NCBI GenBank assembly: GCA_963971575.1
Contig: OZ020612.1
Location: 70,367,869 to 70,431,868 of the forward strand
From: Liopterus haemorrhoidalis
Taxonomy: Eukaryota > Arthropoda > Insecta > Coleoptera > Dytiscidae
Direction: 5' to 3'
Length of the DNA stretch: 64,000 bases
The number at the start of each line of letters is the position of its first letter. Positions within the stretch are counted from its first letter, which is position 1. Position numbers and translations under genes: made by a program. Shown one piece after another: positions 22,832 to 34,100 of this stretch. The notes under the pieces were generated by a model. It made no database searches and was not told the origin of the DNA. It was given only the letters and a program-made list of their open reading frames with translations.

Positions 22832-25800
22832 CGGCAGACATCATGCCAAAAATAGTCAAAACGTTATGTAGGGACCTCAATTCGTGGAGATCTATCGAAA
22901 TCTCGAAATGTCAAAATCAGTATGATCACAATACCTCCCTTATATATGTTGGCGGTCGATAAAAATGGCTTTTAGTTTTAGGGTGTCCCCGGTAACTCCC
23001 CAAATATTAATCTAATTGAAAAAAATCAGCTGTGGCCACCACAGGACCGACCGCCATCCCAAAGTGCTTTTATGAAATATATTCTAGCAGCAGAGTAGAA
23101 ATAACTTGGCCTCTAACAGAGATATTATTTATCATGACTATGGAAACATTACATAAAAAAAATCTAAAAAAAATATTCAACAAGTTAATCTGTCAACAAG
23201 ATTTATTTTTTTTCTTTACTATGTATATTATTTTTTGGCAATCTTTTTTTTAGTTGGCTTTTGTGTCAGTCAAAAGGAAAATCAAAATTTTAACGTACGG
23301 AACTTGCCTGTTCATCTTGAGCCAAATTGACGAACATCGGAATGAGGTCTGTCTTCAAATATTCCACCTCAACGACCTTGGCTAACTCTCCCAGCTTGGA
23401 CGCAGCAGCCCTTCGTACCATCGGAGTATCATCCTGACACAAGGCTCGAAATTGAGCACGCAGATCTTCTTTTACAGCAGCTGACACACGAGGATAGCAC
23501 ACCTACACAAATAAATTTTTAAATAAGCATTGTCATAAGAATTTTTTATGATTTTAAATATGTTAGTGTTGGGAATTTACTTTAAATAAATATGTACTAA
23601 GAAAAAAAGGAAATTACCAACAAAATTGATCTAGTCCAAATATATATAACGGCTACGTCGAACCCGTACTTTTTACTTAAGTACTTTGCTACTAAAAACC
23701 AAATATGTACCAAAGTTCGACGAGATTAGCAGCTTTCAGTCACGTTTTGCGTACTTAACCAAGCACTTAAGTACCCGAAAGTATTAAACGATCTTTCCAG
23801 CTACAACAGTACATAGGGGAAACTTTTTAAGATCGCAGCGCCATATGCGGCAAAGCTGGAACACTCGAAAGTGACATTAAACTGATTAAATAGTGAAAAT
23901 GAACACGAGTTGTATTTTTCCTATTTTCCGAGCTTTTTTTTTATTTAAAGGTAATCTACGATTTACAAGATATGTAATAATATACTATTCTAAAGAAATT
24001 TCAAGGAAATTTTTAGTTTTTCATTGTATTTTTAATTCTTTTTGACTGTCTGTCAATATAATAGCAACAAAAATATGGTAAATATATTAGTAAAAATTAA
24101 TATCTCTGCCTGAAAAAGTAGAAGGGCCTTTTAATATATCAACTGATGATTTAGGCAAATTTTGGGTGGGGTAAATGCTTTATTCAGTCTTTTCTTGGAC
24201 GTAAAAAATCACTTTCTATAAAATGCAACGAGCAAACGTGCATGCATGGGCTTGGATTTTTGCTCATTTTTAGTTTTTGGGTCCATAAAAACCTACGATC
24301 CACTTTCTGCCTCCAAACGTCGTTTCAATTGATATTTTTTTCGATTTAGGTAAATTATGGAATGTTTAAAAGAGATTCTTCCTTATTCACGATTTACATT
24401 GCGGCACACAACAAAATTGATTGTTTTTTTCCCCATGATTCACAAAAATAAAACACAAACAACAAAAAAACACGTTTTCTCCATTGAACAAAACAAAACA
24501 ATGTCACTTTCCTATCTTCCGCAAATTGACACCAGATATCAGGGTGCTTAGGAAGTTTATTTACTCAGGACTATTATTATTTTGTTCAATATAAAAAGGT
24601 CTTAAATAATCGAAGTTGATATTTGACATCTAACAAGCTCGCAAAAGATAAAAGCGTAACGTTCTAGATAATTTTCAAGTTGTGTTTGATGCGATGAGTT
24701 TGAAGCACGCTGCGAATAACGTATTGAGAACTGACAATAACTGAAGTACCGCCTAGCGGAATATTTTGGAACTTAACAGAATAGGATGTTGTTGGATGTG
24801 GCTCATTTAATTGCATTGTTTGTATGTGTTAAAGTGAAGAAAACTTTAATAAAATGTCTTTAAAATCGCAACAGAAAATTAACTGCAATGTGAATTGTTC
24901 TGTATCAAATGGCAAATGTCAAAAATATCCTATTCCAATCGCCATGTTGTAAGCGACAACAGCGCCTCTATAGGTAATGTTTATTCTCAATAGCCTGGAA
25001 AGCAGCTATTGAGTAATGCATGACTGAACAAGAATTAGAATAAGACTTGGGGAACTCTTTGAGAAGTCTATATTGATATTTTGTCTTTACTATTATTTTA
25101 CTAACTAATACTCTTGGTTAACCAAGATTAATAGATTAAAAATAAAAACTACAAGTATAAAAGTTAACTTACAGCAAATAGTCCACAAGCAGAAGTACGT
25201 GATGTAAACCAATCTCCAGCTCCCAATCTCTGAACTAACGGTACGAAATGTGTTTCCAGATCAGCGGGGCTGTGTTGTTGTGCCACATTCCTCAAAGACT
25301 CTACTGCTTTATCTCGAACAACAGTTTCTTCAACGGTAGCCAGGCTCTCCAATGGTGGTAAGAGACAATACGCATGCTCTGGACCACCGACCAGCGTGGT
25401 AAAGTTACCAAGTTGTTCAGCGAGAGCCAACAGAACTTCATCTTCATCATAGATTGTTTCTGTGAGGAATGGAATTAGCTCTGATCGTGTGCGTTCAACT
25501 CCCAAAGCAAGAGCGATTGTTGACAATTTTTTTATTGAATTTAACCGTAACTGGAAATTAAAATTTGTAGTTAGTACCTTACTTTTAAAATAAATACATA
25601 ATACTAATGTAATTTTCAGTAATAATTGTAAGGTATGATTAAGAACTAATTTAAACTCTTTACTTATATTCTTTATTTTATTTATTTGTTTACTTAGGGC
25701 CGTATTCATAAACGTTCATAATTGAATTTAATGATAACAATAGTGCATAATGATCATTAAATATATATTTTTTGTAATGTCACTGTCAAATATTATTCAC

Positions 25801-27393
25801 ACCAAACATAGTAAGAAGTAAGTCTGAACCAACGAAAAGTGTAATTAAGGATTCTTTTGAAATTTAGTATTATTATGGATTCGTCGTCTGATTCTGACAT
25901 AGAATTTATAGAACAAGTTATTAATATTTTACCAAGATCTCGTTTCTTTCGAGACCAAACAAATCCTTTTGCAATGTTCGATGATATTGAATTTAAATTA
26001 AGACTCCGTTTAAATAAAATGACTGTTGAAAACATATTACAAAATATTAGGGAAGATTTAGAAAAGGCCACGATGAGAAACATGCCTATAACCCCAATTA
26101 ATCAGTTACTAATAAACTGCACTCGTTAGTCGTGAAGTTCTTACGTTTTTGCATTTTTTCCATTTTATAAATTCAAATGACAAGTGACACTGACAGCAAT
26201 ATTTAAAAAATTTTTTTTGCAATATTTTTTCTTGACATAAAATAGTAAAAAAATGAGAAACATCCCTAGTAATTTTGTATTATGATCTTTACATAATTAC
26301 TCATTTGCATTATGGACATAACAAAATGTTTCATTAAAATTTGTACATTATTTTTATGAATAGCAATAAAAATATTATGATCATTAAATATATTATGTTC
26401 ATTACAAAATGTACGATTATGGATTGTTTTATGAATACGGCCCTTAAGTCTGCAGTTGTTTATTTATGACCGTAAGAAATAATTTTTTCTTAATATTTAC
26501 CTTAATTAACTAATATTTAGACTTAACACAATATAATTGTAAACATACAGATTTTGGAGAAATATTAAATGACAGCTTCGACTACCATAAATGAATTTTG
26601 TTAACGATATAATTTAAATTGAGCGTTAAGCTATACGAATCGAGAAATAGAAGTACATTCGTTATTATAGAATTATTAAAGTTAAGTGCAAAGCAGATTA
26701 GCCAAAAAAAATCTGGTAATCACAAATTTTGATACTTTAAATGTGTACACGTAAACAAAATATAAATGTTATTGTTATTATTAATATTATTAGGCTGCTG
26801 AAACATTTAAATTACATGTATTTCGATTAAAATATTTGATAAGTAAGATAACAAAGCTCTATTTGTTAAAATTAGTCTATTAATAAATATTTAAGTGAAT
26901 ATTATATTGATTATTTGACCTTTTTCGACTTTTTAGTCATAAGCTGCATTTTAAAAATGTCACCTAGGCGTATAAGGTTAGTTTAGTCATAGATTTTATT
27001 ACTACGCGAGCATATGACTGATTACATTCATATATTCAATAAAATCGACGTCCTTATTTATAAAATATAAATTATAAAAAATTTAAAAAGTCATTACCTC
27101 TATGTAATTCTTACGTGCTAAATAATTAATTGTCAAATTTCGATTTTTAATAAAGTTATAGACAGTAATATCAGAATAACATTCCATTTAATTATGATTA
27201 TATGTATTAACTAATCCACCCTAACTGACTCATTCATTGAAAATATGTAAATAAGACCGTAAACAATGAAACAACAATCATAATAATTCTAAGAATAAAT
27301 AATACATACCTGTACATCATCATTTTTGAGTTCATCAATAAGTACGGCTATTGGATATAACGAATCGTCTCCTACCGAATCGCTGGCTGCCAT
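19364..27393 (-). CDS. Pp2A-29B: PP2A 65-kDa scaffold subunit A (PR65)
   Basis: This is the structural subunit of protein phosphatase 2A. It is a horseshoe of 15 HEAT repeats that holds the catalytic C subunit and the variable B subunits. Five exons are inferred on the minus strand: 27393-27310 (28 codons from [18 protein letters not shown]), 25550-25173 (126), 23502-23308 (65), 21993-21888 (106 nt) and 20391-19364 (to TAA). They join in phase to about 596 codons, close to the 589-591 aa usual for the family. Diagnostic blocks are [73 protein letters not shown] and [14 protein letters not shown]. Intron 3 uses a GC donor (CAG|GCAAGT). The tail after [11 protein letters not shown] (KLSNKL) may be lineage-specific, or the result of an unseen final splice at GCAG|GTAAAT. 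Confidence 0.95.
20702..20831 (+). pseudogene. First-exon-like fragment of an insect repeat-associated protein
   Basis: In PP2A intron 4, on the opposite strand, an open stretch reads [20 protein letters not shown] then [20 protein letters not shown] and reaches a donor-like GTAAGT at about 20832. The initiator position is GTG rather than ATG. The pattern resembles the N-terminal exon of abundant insect multi-copy proteins of transposon origin, some with YqaJ-like or SWIM domains. That assignment is from memory and weak. No following exon was recognised, so it is probably a relic. Confidence 0.35.
22328..22480 (+). repeat. Intronic direct repeat, copy 1
   Basis: The stretch from ATCAGCTGTGGCCACC through GACCGACCGCCAT to GATATTATTTATCATGAC and ATGGAAACGTTACATA recurs at 23027-23155 with scattered differences. 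Both copies lie in PP2A intron 3 and flank about 550 bp that contains a CAGA/GGAC-rich microsatellite. The whole could be one composite dispersed repeat. Confidence 0.7.
22768..22842 (+). repeat. CAGA/CGGA microsatellite-like tract
   Basis: Runs of CAGACAGACAGA and GGACGGACGGAC alternate over about 75 bp. Such tracts are common tails of dispersed insect repeats and are also seen in the 53655-53670 repeat. Confidence 0.75.
23027..23155 (+). repeat. Intronic direct repeat, copy 2
   Basis: Second copy of the unit described at 22328-22480. It is shorter, with internal deletions around the AACTTGGCCTC position. It ends about 150 bp before PP2A exon 3. Confidence 0.7.
24724..24990 (-). mobile_element. 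267-bp TTGAGAA MITE, copy 1
   Basis: The element starts TTGAGAACTGACAATAACTG and ends AATGTTTATTCTCAA, flanked by TA on both sides (24722-24723 and 24991-24992). It is more than 90% identical, in the opposite orientation, to copies at 48461-48720 and 58944-59210. It lies in PP2A intron 2 and has no coding capacity. Short inverted ends and TA duplication suggest a Tc1/mariner-type non-autonomous element. Confidence 0.92.
25697..26443 (+). mobile_element. PIF/Harbinger element with TTA target-site duplication
   Basis: Inverted termini GGGCCGTATTCATAAAC and TTTATGAATACGGCCC are flanked by TTA at 25694-25696 and 26444-26446, the classical Harbinger duplication. The subterminal parts are also complementary (ATGATCATTAAATATAT near both ends). 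The 747-bp element keeps only the start of a transposase gene and lies in PP2A intron 1. Confidence 0.9.
25875..26129 (+). pseudogene. Harbinger (HARBI1-like) transposase N-terminal fragment
   Basis: An 84-codon frame starts [15 protein letters not shown] and continues through [34 protein letters not shown] and [12 protein letters not shown]. The acidic start, the R.R...D..NPF..FDD.EF..R.RL.K.T region and the PITP..QLL motif match the N-terminal part of HARBI1-like nucleases. The DDE catalytic region is absent, because sequence after the stop is non-coding up to the right terminus. It is an internally deleted, non-autonomous copy. Confidence 0.72.
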
Positions 27394-29941
27394 TGTCGAG
27401 CCTATACCTGTGTTAGTTGTTACCGTCGTTTTTACAGTATTTTTAAAACAGAGAACAAGAGAAAACTGTGTTACTTGGTATTACACTAAGTCACGTTCAC
27501 TTTATGTTACTTATCTAATAGATAAACTTAGCAGAATTACAACTTTTATATTCAACTACTACCGTCAGTGAACGACATCCATGAATTTGACTGCATCATT
27601 TAGTACCAAAAGAACGTGTTAGATGACACTACCGAACATGATACACGCAGGTGTAGCAAATCATACCAACAGAAATGAAAGAAATACAATACCAATAGGT
27701 AATTTAGTAAATGTAGCATAAGAAATATTAAAGAATGCATTTACATTACTGTACAACACGTCAAACTAATCAAACAAGTAGTGACGTATTATTTCATATA
27801 AACAAAATTAATCAGTGTCGCCAATTATTTATTTGAATAGTTGGCGCTGAAATATAACCCGTATTTATTTATTAAATCGCAACGTAGATTGTAAGATTAT
27901 TGATTTAATTAATTGATTGTAAAATTTACCATAAAAATAATTATATTTTTAAATAAAGTAATGTATTTTTTAAAGGTTAAAAAATTTTCGTTCAGGTTTC
28001 ATTGGAGATATAAAATTGATGAAAGTACTTTAAAATCATTGGTGGAATGCAATTTACACCAACGTACTCAAAAAATAGCAAGCAAATTATATATTTTCTA
28101 TTTCTGATTAAGTTTGCTCGAAAGCACTCTACACTCATTAATAGGAAAAATATTTTTCTTTGTTTCAAAGCAAGACATCATACACAGATTCAAATCTGAT
28201 TTGTTTCAGGCAGTGGTGTGTTGGAACCGGCTCGAACCAATTCGCGTAATCCGGTTGTTAAATATTCATGAAGTTTCCAATGTTTCTCAACATTTTTCAG
28301 GTGACGACGCCTTTAAAAAGGTTTTAAACAATGTTTAAGTGATTAGATTATTAATTTTGTAATTTCTTCGTAATATCCTTCACAAAAAACAAAATTTTTC
28401 TATATCTGTAATCAAACGTGCACTATGCAAGCTTTTAACTGCAAACAGCTGCAGCTCCTGTGTATATGCAGCCATTACCTTCACACATATTGTACATCAT
28501 AACTTGTAGACGAACTACTTGTTTTACGCATGACGCACAACAATAGTAAGAGGTTTTCATAAAAAATTAAGTAAATTTAGAGATAGCGAGAGTGAAAAAT
28601 GTTAAAAACATCTGTAATGTTTAAATTAATTTAATTTTGGGGGTACTGCAGTACTGCTGCTTTTATGTACCAGCCGCCACTGAAAAAGGTTGCTCACCCT
28701 AATCTAAAATTTACTAAAATAGTGCAATAAATGGAAAATACCTGTTAATTCTATAAGTTTTAAAGAAATAAATTTAAAAATATGGTAAAACCGATACTAA
28801 TGCAACCATTCCTACAAGCATACATTATATGTAACCTTCCAATGATTTTTTTGTTCTAAAAAACGGCTTCAAAAAATCTAGACATATATTTCAAATAAAT
28901 AGCGTTCTTTATCAAAAATATGTAAACAACTCATTAAAAGGTCAAATAAATTTTCTGTAATGTAATAAAATAATAAAAAAATAACAATGAATTATCATAA
29001 GCGTTTGTTAAATCCTTCAAGAATTAGTTAACATAAAAACGGTATTTACATTATTTATATTAATATTACTATAAGTTTATCAAATAACATAAAAATGATA
29101 AAGATATTTTAAAATAAGTAAAACATATTTTCATACACTGGGAAAACATTTAGGGGAAATGAGTCAGACCGGAATATCCAAATCCAAGGAAAATATACGA
29201 TTCTGTCAAATTTTATAAATTATAATATTTTTAACTAGTTTCGTGTAAGTAATATATTCCCATTAATTTTTGTTGTTGTATGGATTTTATGAAATATGTT
29301 TCTTGTAAATAACTTGGTAGATTTACGAACACATAAAATTTACCTAGATAACTATTAAAATTTATTGTACTAATTCACTAATAATTATATAACAACACAA
29401 CGTATGCATTATATGTAAAAACAAAATTAATGAGAATTGTAAAAATCAGCATTTCGTAGATATCTATCAGAGCCGGATCGAGGGTGAGGCGAGTGAGGCA
29501 CTTGTCTCAGGTGATCAGCGTCAAATTGATGTAAAAACAATAATGAATAAGAAGAAAAAATAAAGAAAAACAACCTTCAACAATTAATAAAGTATTTCTG
29601 TTTTACGTTCTGTTATTTATTAACAAGTTAGCTTGCATTCTTGTCAAAAATACCGATCCGGAATTCGGATAGCGTAGCGATTCGTCTGCCTAAAGCAAGG
29701 CTCGTTTTACCATTAGGCGAGTCTAGGGGCGCCGAAAGGCCATGAAATGAGTATATTTAAGGGTATAAGTTAAGGGGGGGGGGCTTATGATGTTATCGGT
29801 AAGACCAGTGGTTCCCAAGCTTTAATTGGTTCGAGCCACTTTGAAGTTTAAAAATTTTAGGCGAGCCACATACATGTTTTGCTTGATTAGATGAGTTACA
29901 TCCGTAAGTTAGTAATTATAGTTGATAGATAATGGGATTCG

Positions 29942-30210
29942 GACCAGTCAGAAAATAAAACAAATTTATTAACTTCGCTTACGTTTCGATTTAATTTAAA
30001 TCTTCATCAGAGCTACAAAGATATATAGAAATATAGAATTAATAACTTAGTAAGTTTACATGTATAAAAATACTATTTTTATTTTTATACATGTAAACTT
30101 ACTACGATATTAATTCTATATTTCTATATATCTTTGTAGCTCTGATGAAGATTTAAATTAAATCGCAACGTAAGCGAAGTTAATAAATTTGTTTTATTTT
30201 CTGACTGGTC
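29942..30210. mobile_element. Foldback MITE with ~130-bp arms
   Basis: GACCAGTCAGAAAATAAAAC at the left is mirrored by GTTTTATTTTCTGACTGGTC at the right. The arms stay complementary almost to the centre, near 30075, including the CTTCATCAGAGCTACAAAG segment. No coding capacity. A partial relative (ACAAAGATTTTAATAAAAATCG, AACGTAAGCTTAGTTAA) lies at 41450-41500. The element is inserted next to hAT-derived sequence. Confidence 0.85.
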
Positions 30211-30328
30211 AAAATACTTATCAATTATAATATATTTTGCTTTTAATATTTCAATTTTAAATGTATATAAAAATGTACAAATAATAAAAATTTGTAATAT
30301 GTTAAAGAAAATACTTTATTTATTAAGA

Positions 30329-30610
30329 TTACAAATTAAATATGGGAATAAATAAATGAATGCAGTCATATTCATTAGTTATCCTGGATCTGAACTTTGA
30401 TTTTAACAAGTTCATTGTTGATAAACCACTTTCGCAAAGATAAGTTGATCCAAAGCAGGAGTTGAACATTTGAAAAGTTTCCTTTAAGAGTGGATATTTT
30501 TTCTCATCTACGAGTGTCCTAAAATCTGTTCGTGATATTCTTGTTTTTAGTACATCAAATTCAAAATTAATTATTTGTATTTCTAAATCAGTATCATTTT
30601 TATTTATCAT
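30329..30610 (-). pseudogene. hAT transposase C-terminal fragment (ZBED/SCAND3-like)
   Basis: The minus-strand frame contains FEFDVLKTRISRTDFRTLVD, then YPLLKETFQMF..CFGSTYLCESGLSTMNLLKSKFRSRITNE. The STYLCE.GLSTMN..KSK.RSR.T pattern is the hAT C-terminal dimerisation region found in ZBED5/SCAND3-like transposases. No N-terminal BED finger or catalytic core was recognised nearby. The fragment ends at 30329 shortly after this region, so it is a remnant. Confidence 0.72.
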
Positions 30611-31143
30611 ATTTGCTATTTGTTATTTCATATACAGTTGTAAGATATCTTTTGCAGTTAGTGTTAGTGTATAAATTTAATTATAATTATTATTAGGGTA
30701 CTAAAATTTGTTTGTTATTGTTAGTGTTTAATTATTGATGTTCAAAATTATTATTGGTGACCAAAACTGTGACTTTGACATGCACTGATATTTATTAATT
30801 TCGTTACCCTTAACATTTATTATGTCGCCGAAAAAACGTTTGCAAATGTAATGAGAATTTACAGAAAGAATATCCCTTTATACAAAGGGGTGTTTTAGTG
30901 AAACAGGTGCCAAAATATCACCGGACGGCCCTGTAGTACATTAATAAAAACTCCTGTTTAATAATTCAAGATTTGAAAGTTACAAAAATTAAAAAAAACA
31001 ATAAATATTGGTAGCTCGGACGTCAAAGGTTTCGGTATGATAACATTTCGAATTAGCGAAGCTTTTTACCTTGAGAAAAAAATATTCATACCCAACATTT
31101 CACGATGAGTTCGTCCATTCATTCGTTAGTTGCCTGCTGAATA

Positions 31144-34100
31144 ATGCACGCCATTTTTGGGGTATGGGACTATGTAGTTTTTGGTGGTACATTACTCCTG
31201 TCTGCAATGATAGGAGTATATTTTGGGTGTTTTGGAACTAAACAAAAATCAACTGCTGAATATTTGTATGGAAATGGAAAGATGAAGGCGATTCCAGTTG
31301 GTTTATCGCTCTACAGCAGGTATTTAATAAAAGAAATATATTAATTCACAAATCTTATTAAAAACATATTAATAATTACTGTATAATTACTTAAGTATTT
31401 AACAGTAATCGTAAAAAAATCACATATAAAGTAAAGTAATGTAATGTAATAAAAATGGTAACCAGACAACTGTGGCCGTAAGACAATTCGAGCCGTTCAC
31501 AATTGGGGCTTTTCACAACTAGGGCCATTAACAACTGGGGCGATGGACAATTTGGGCCGTACACAATTGGGGCTTTTGACAACTGGGGCCATAACTATAA
31601 GAGCTAGAATCTTCTTTTGTTTAAAATAAAAAATAATTATTTTACGAATTGGATTAAGTAAATTTGGTATTGAAAAAAATATTTTAATGGTTTGATTAAG
31701 TACATTTTGGTGCTAATTAGAATAAATAAAAAAATTGTATTTTAAGGGTTGGCTTAAGTAAATTTTCGTGTTAATTTGATTAAAAAGAAATTGTATTTTA
31801 AGGGTTAGAGTAAATAAAATTAAGTGCTATTTTGACTATATAAATAAAAATAATATTTTAAGTAAATTTAAGTGTTCTTTTGAATAAATAAATAAAAAAT
31901 GTGTTTAATTTTAGAAGTAAATTTAATTAATATGAGTTAACTAAGAGAAAATCAGTTATTTTTTATTTGACTATTTGATTTTCCTAGTTTTTTTTTTTAT
32001 GTATGATTTAAACCTTAAAATACATTTTTTATTTATTTACACAAAAGAACACATAAATTTACGTAAGCTAAGCCTTAAAAAAAAATTAAATGTTTCTATA
32101 TTCCGACGATCTTCAAGAAATTTTTCATTTTCTTATGTCGGGTTGCTAACGTAAGAGTTTTCTGTAACTCAAGTTAAAATCATTTGTTTTTATATGTTAC
32201 AACATACACAAACAAATGATTTTAACTTGAGTTAGGGAAAATTCTTACTTTAGCAACTGGCCATTAGTCATAAAAATATTTGTATAATTATCATGACATT
32301 TCAAATAAAATAGATTTCAAAAAATCTTCTTCTTTAAATTCTTAAGAGCCCTTGTATCACTGGCGCCCCTGGGCTATAGTCCATTTAGCCCAATGGATAA
32401 GGTGGGCCTGATCACACCTACAAAAACTTAATATCAAAGAATATAGATATGTTTGAAACTATATGTTTATGTTTTAGCGCTTTAACACAATTGCTAATTT
32501 AAAAAGTGCAGTAATTTAAAAGTTATTATGTTTCAGTGCAGTATCTGCTGTGTCAATAATTGGAACACCCTCGGAAGTGTATGTGTTTGGCACGCAGTTC
32601 CTCTTAGTTTCATTGGGTTCGATTCTTTCCTTAATACTAACTTGGTTATTTGTGATACCTGTATTTACACGTGATCTAGGAATTAAAATGCCATACGAGG
32701 TAAATTTCTATTTATTTTATTGACTAATTTAGGTAAGAATGTCTGGAGCGATTAACTTTGTCACCTATTGCAGTTCGGAGACTAAGACAGTTGCCTTACC
32801 GCTTCGAACAGGGTGTAATTTTATTACAAATTATTAGTTTTATATGACAAACTTGTAATTTATCTTGTTTACCGTGCTCTTAACACATTTTTTAAATGTA
32901 GCTTCTGTTGCAGTATTTTGAACTACGATTTGACAACAAAGTAAGAATAATGTCATCTTTTATATACATTTTGCATGTGATAGTATACATGCCAGTGGTG
33001 TTGTACGCCTCGACAATAGCTTTCAGTGAACTGTCAGGACTACCTCTGTTGGCCTGCACAACAATGGTTGGCGGCGTCTGTGTTATTTACACCATGATCG
33101 TAAGTATTATCTTTATATTTTTCTTTTTTTTAAAATCATTATTATTACATCCCCTGGAGTCATGGCCCGGAGCGGGTCTTAGTGTAGGGGACCCATCCGT
33201 CGTTTGACCGGGACAGTCCCGTTATCATAGATAATGTCCCGATGTCCCCAAAACATTCTGCGAGACATGGAAATGTCCCGTTTTTAGTAATACCTCTTTT
33301 ACCTGCCATTAAAACTTGATTATGTTATTCTCATACATTTTTTATAAAACATTGAGACATCAATTAATAATTTACTAATTGAAATGTTGGATATTTTGAC
33401 ACAGCTAATCAGTTGTGACTTTCAGTCAAGTACTATGCAAAACTGAATAGCAAATATGGTTTAAATAAAGAATTTGCAAGTTTAATGGTTTTCGTTATTA
33501 ATATATCGATTATGTAAAAGTGATTGTTGTTTTTTTGTACAATTTTTAATTTTTATTTATTTATTGTTTTTAATTTTAATAAGCTAAATTTTGTTATTTT
33601 AAGTAACAGCTAAAACTCAAAACTTAAGTAACAACCCTGTATATGCGTGCTAAATTTCAACTCTCTAAGTTTACGAGTTAAGTCAAAATTTCTACCAAAC
33701 AGGTAGATAAAATAGCAAAAAAAAAGACTGCTAAGAAATCAAGTACAAATATCGATATTAAAAAATATAGTAAACAACTTGGAAACACGTGCATAATCAA
33801 TTATGAGTTAAGTCACAATTTCAACCAAACAGCTAAATAGAATAGTCAAAAAAAGACCGCTAAGAAATCAAGTACAAATATCGATGTTAAAAAATTTAGT
33901 AAACAACTTAGAAACACGTGTATAATCAATTATTGATAGTATTTGACATAACAGTAAGTGGAAAAATGTTTTTCCCCCTTTTTATCAAAAACAATTTTTA
34001 AAAATGCTTGTAAATAATTTTTGGTTATTACTTTTCGTGTTTCTTAGAAACGCGACACACAAAGCATATTTTTTCAAATTTATATATTTTTTTAAGTGCC

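Larger units (their letters stand above)
27394..31143. other. Intergenic region between Pp2A-29B and the SLC5 transporter
   Basis: The two genes are divergent, so their promoters should lie at the two ends of this 3.7-kb stretch. I could not identify core promoter elements with confidence. The middle holds hAT-like termini and fragments: CAGTGGTTCCCAAG at 29808, the transposase remnant at 30329-30610, and the foldback at 29942-30210. At 28210-28260 a GAACCGG..CGGTTGTTAAAT-type segment also looks hAT-derived. The remaining sequence is AT-rich without recognisable structure. Confidence 0.5.
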
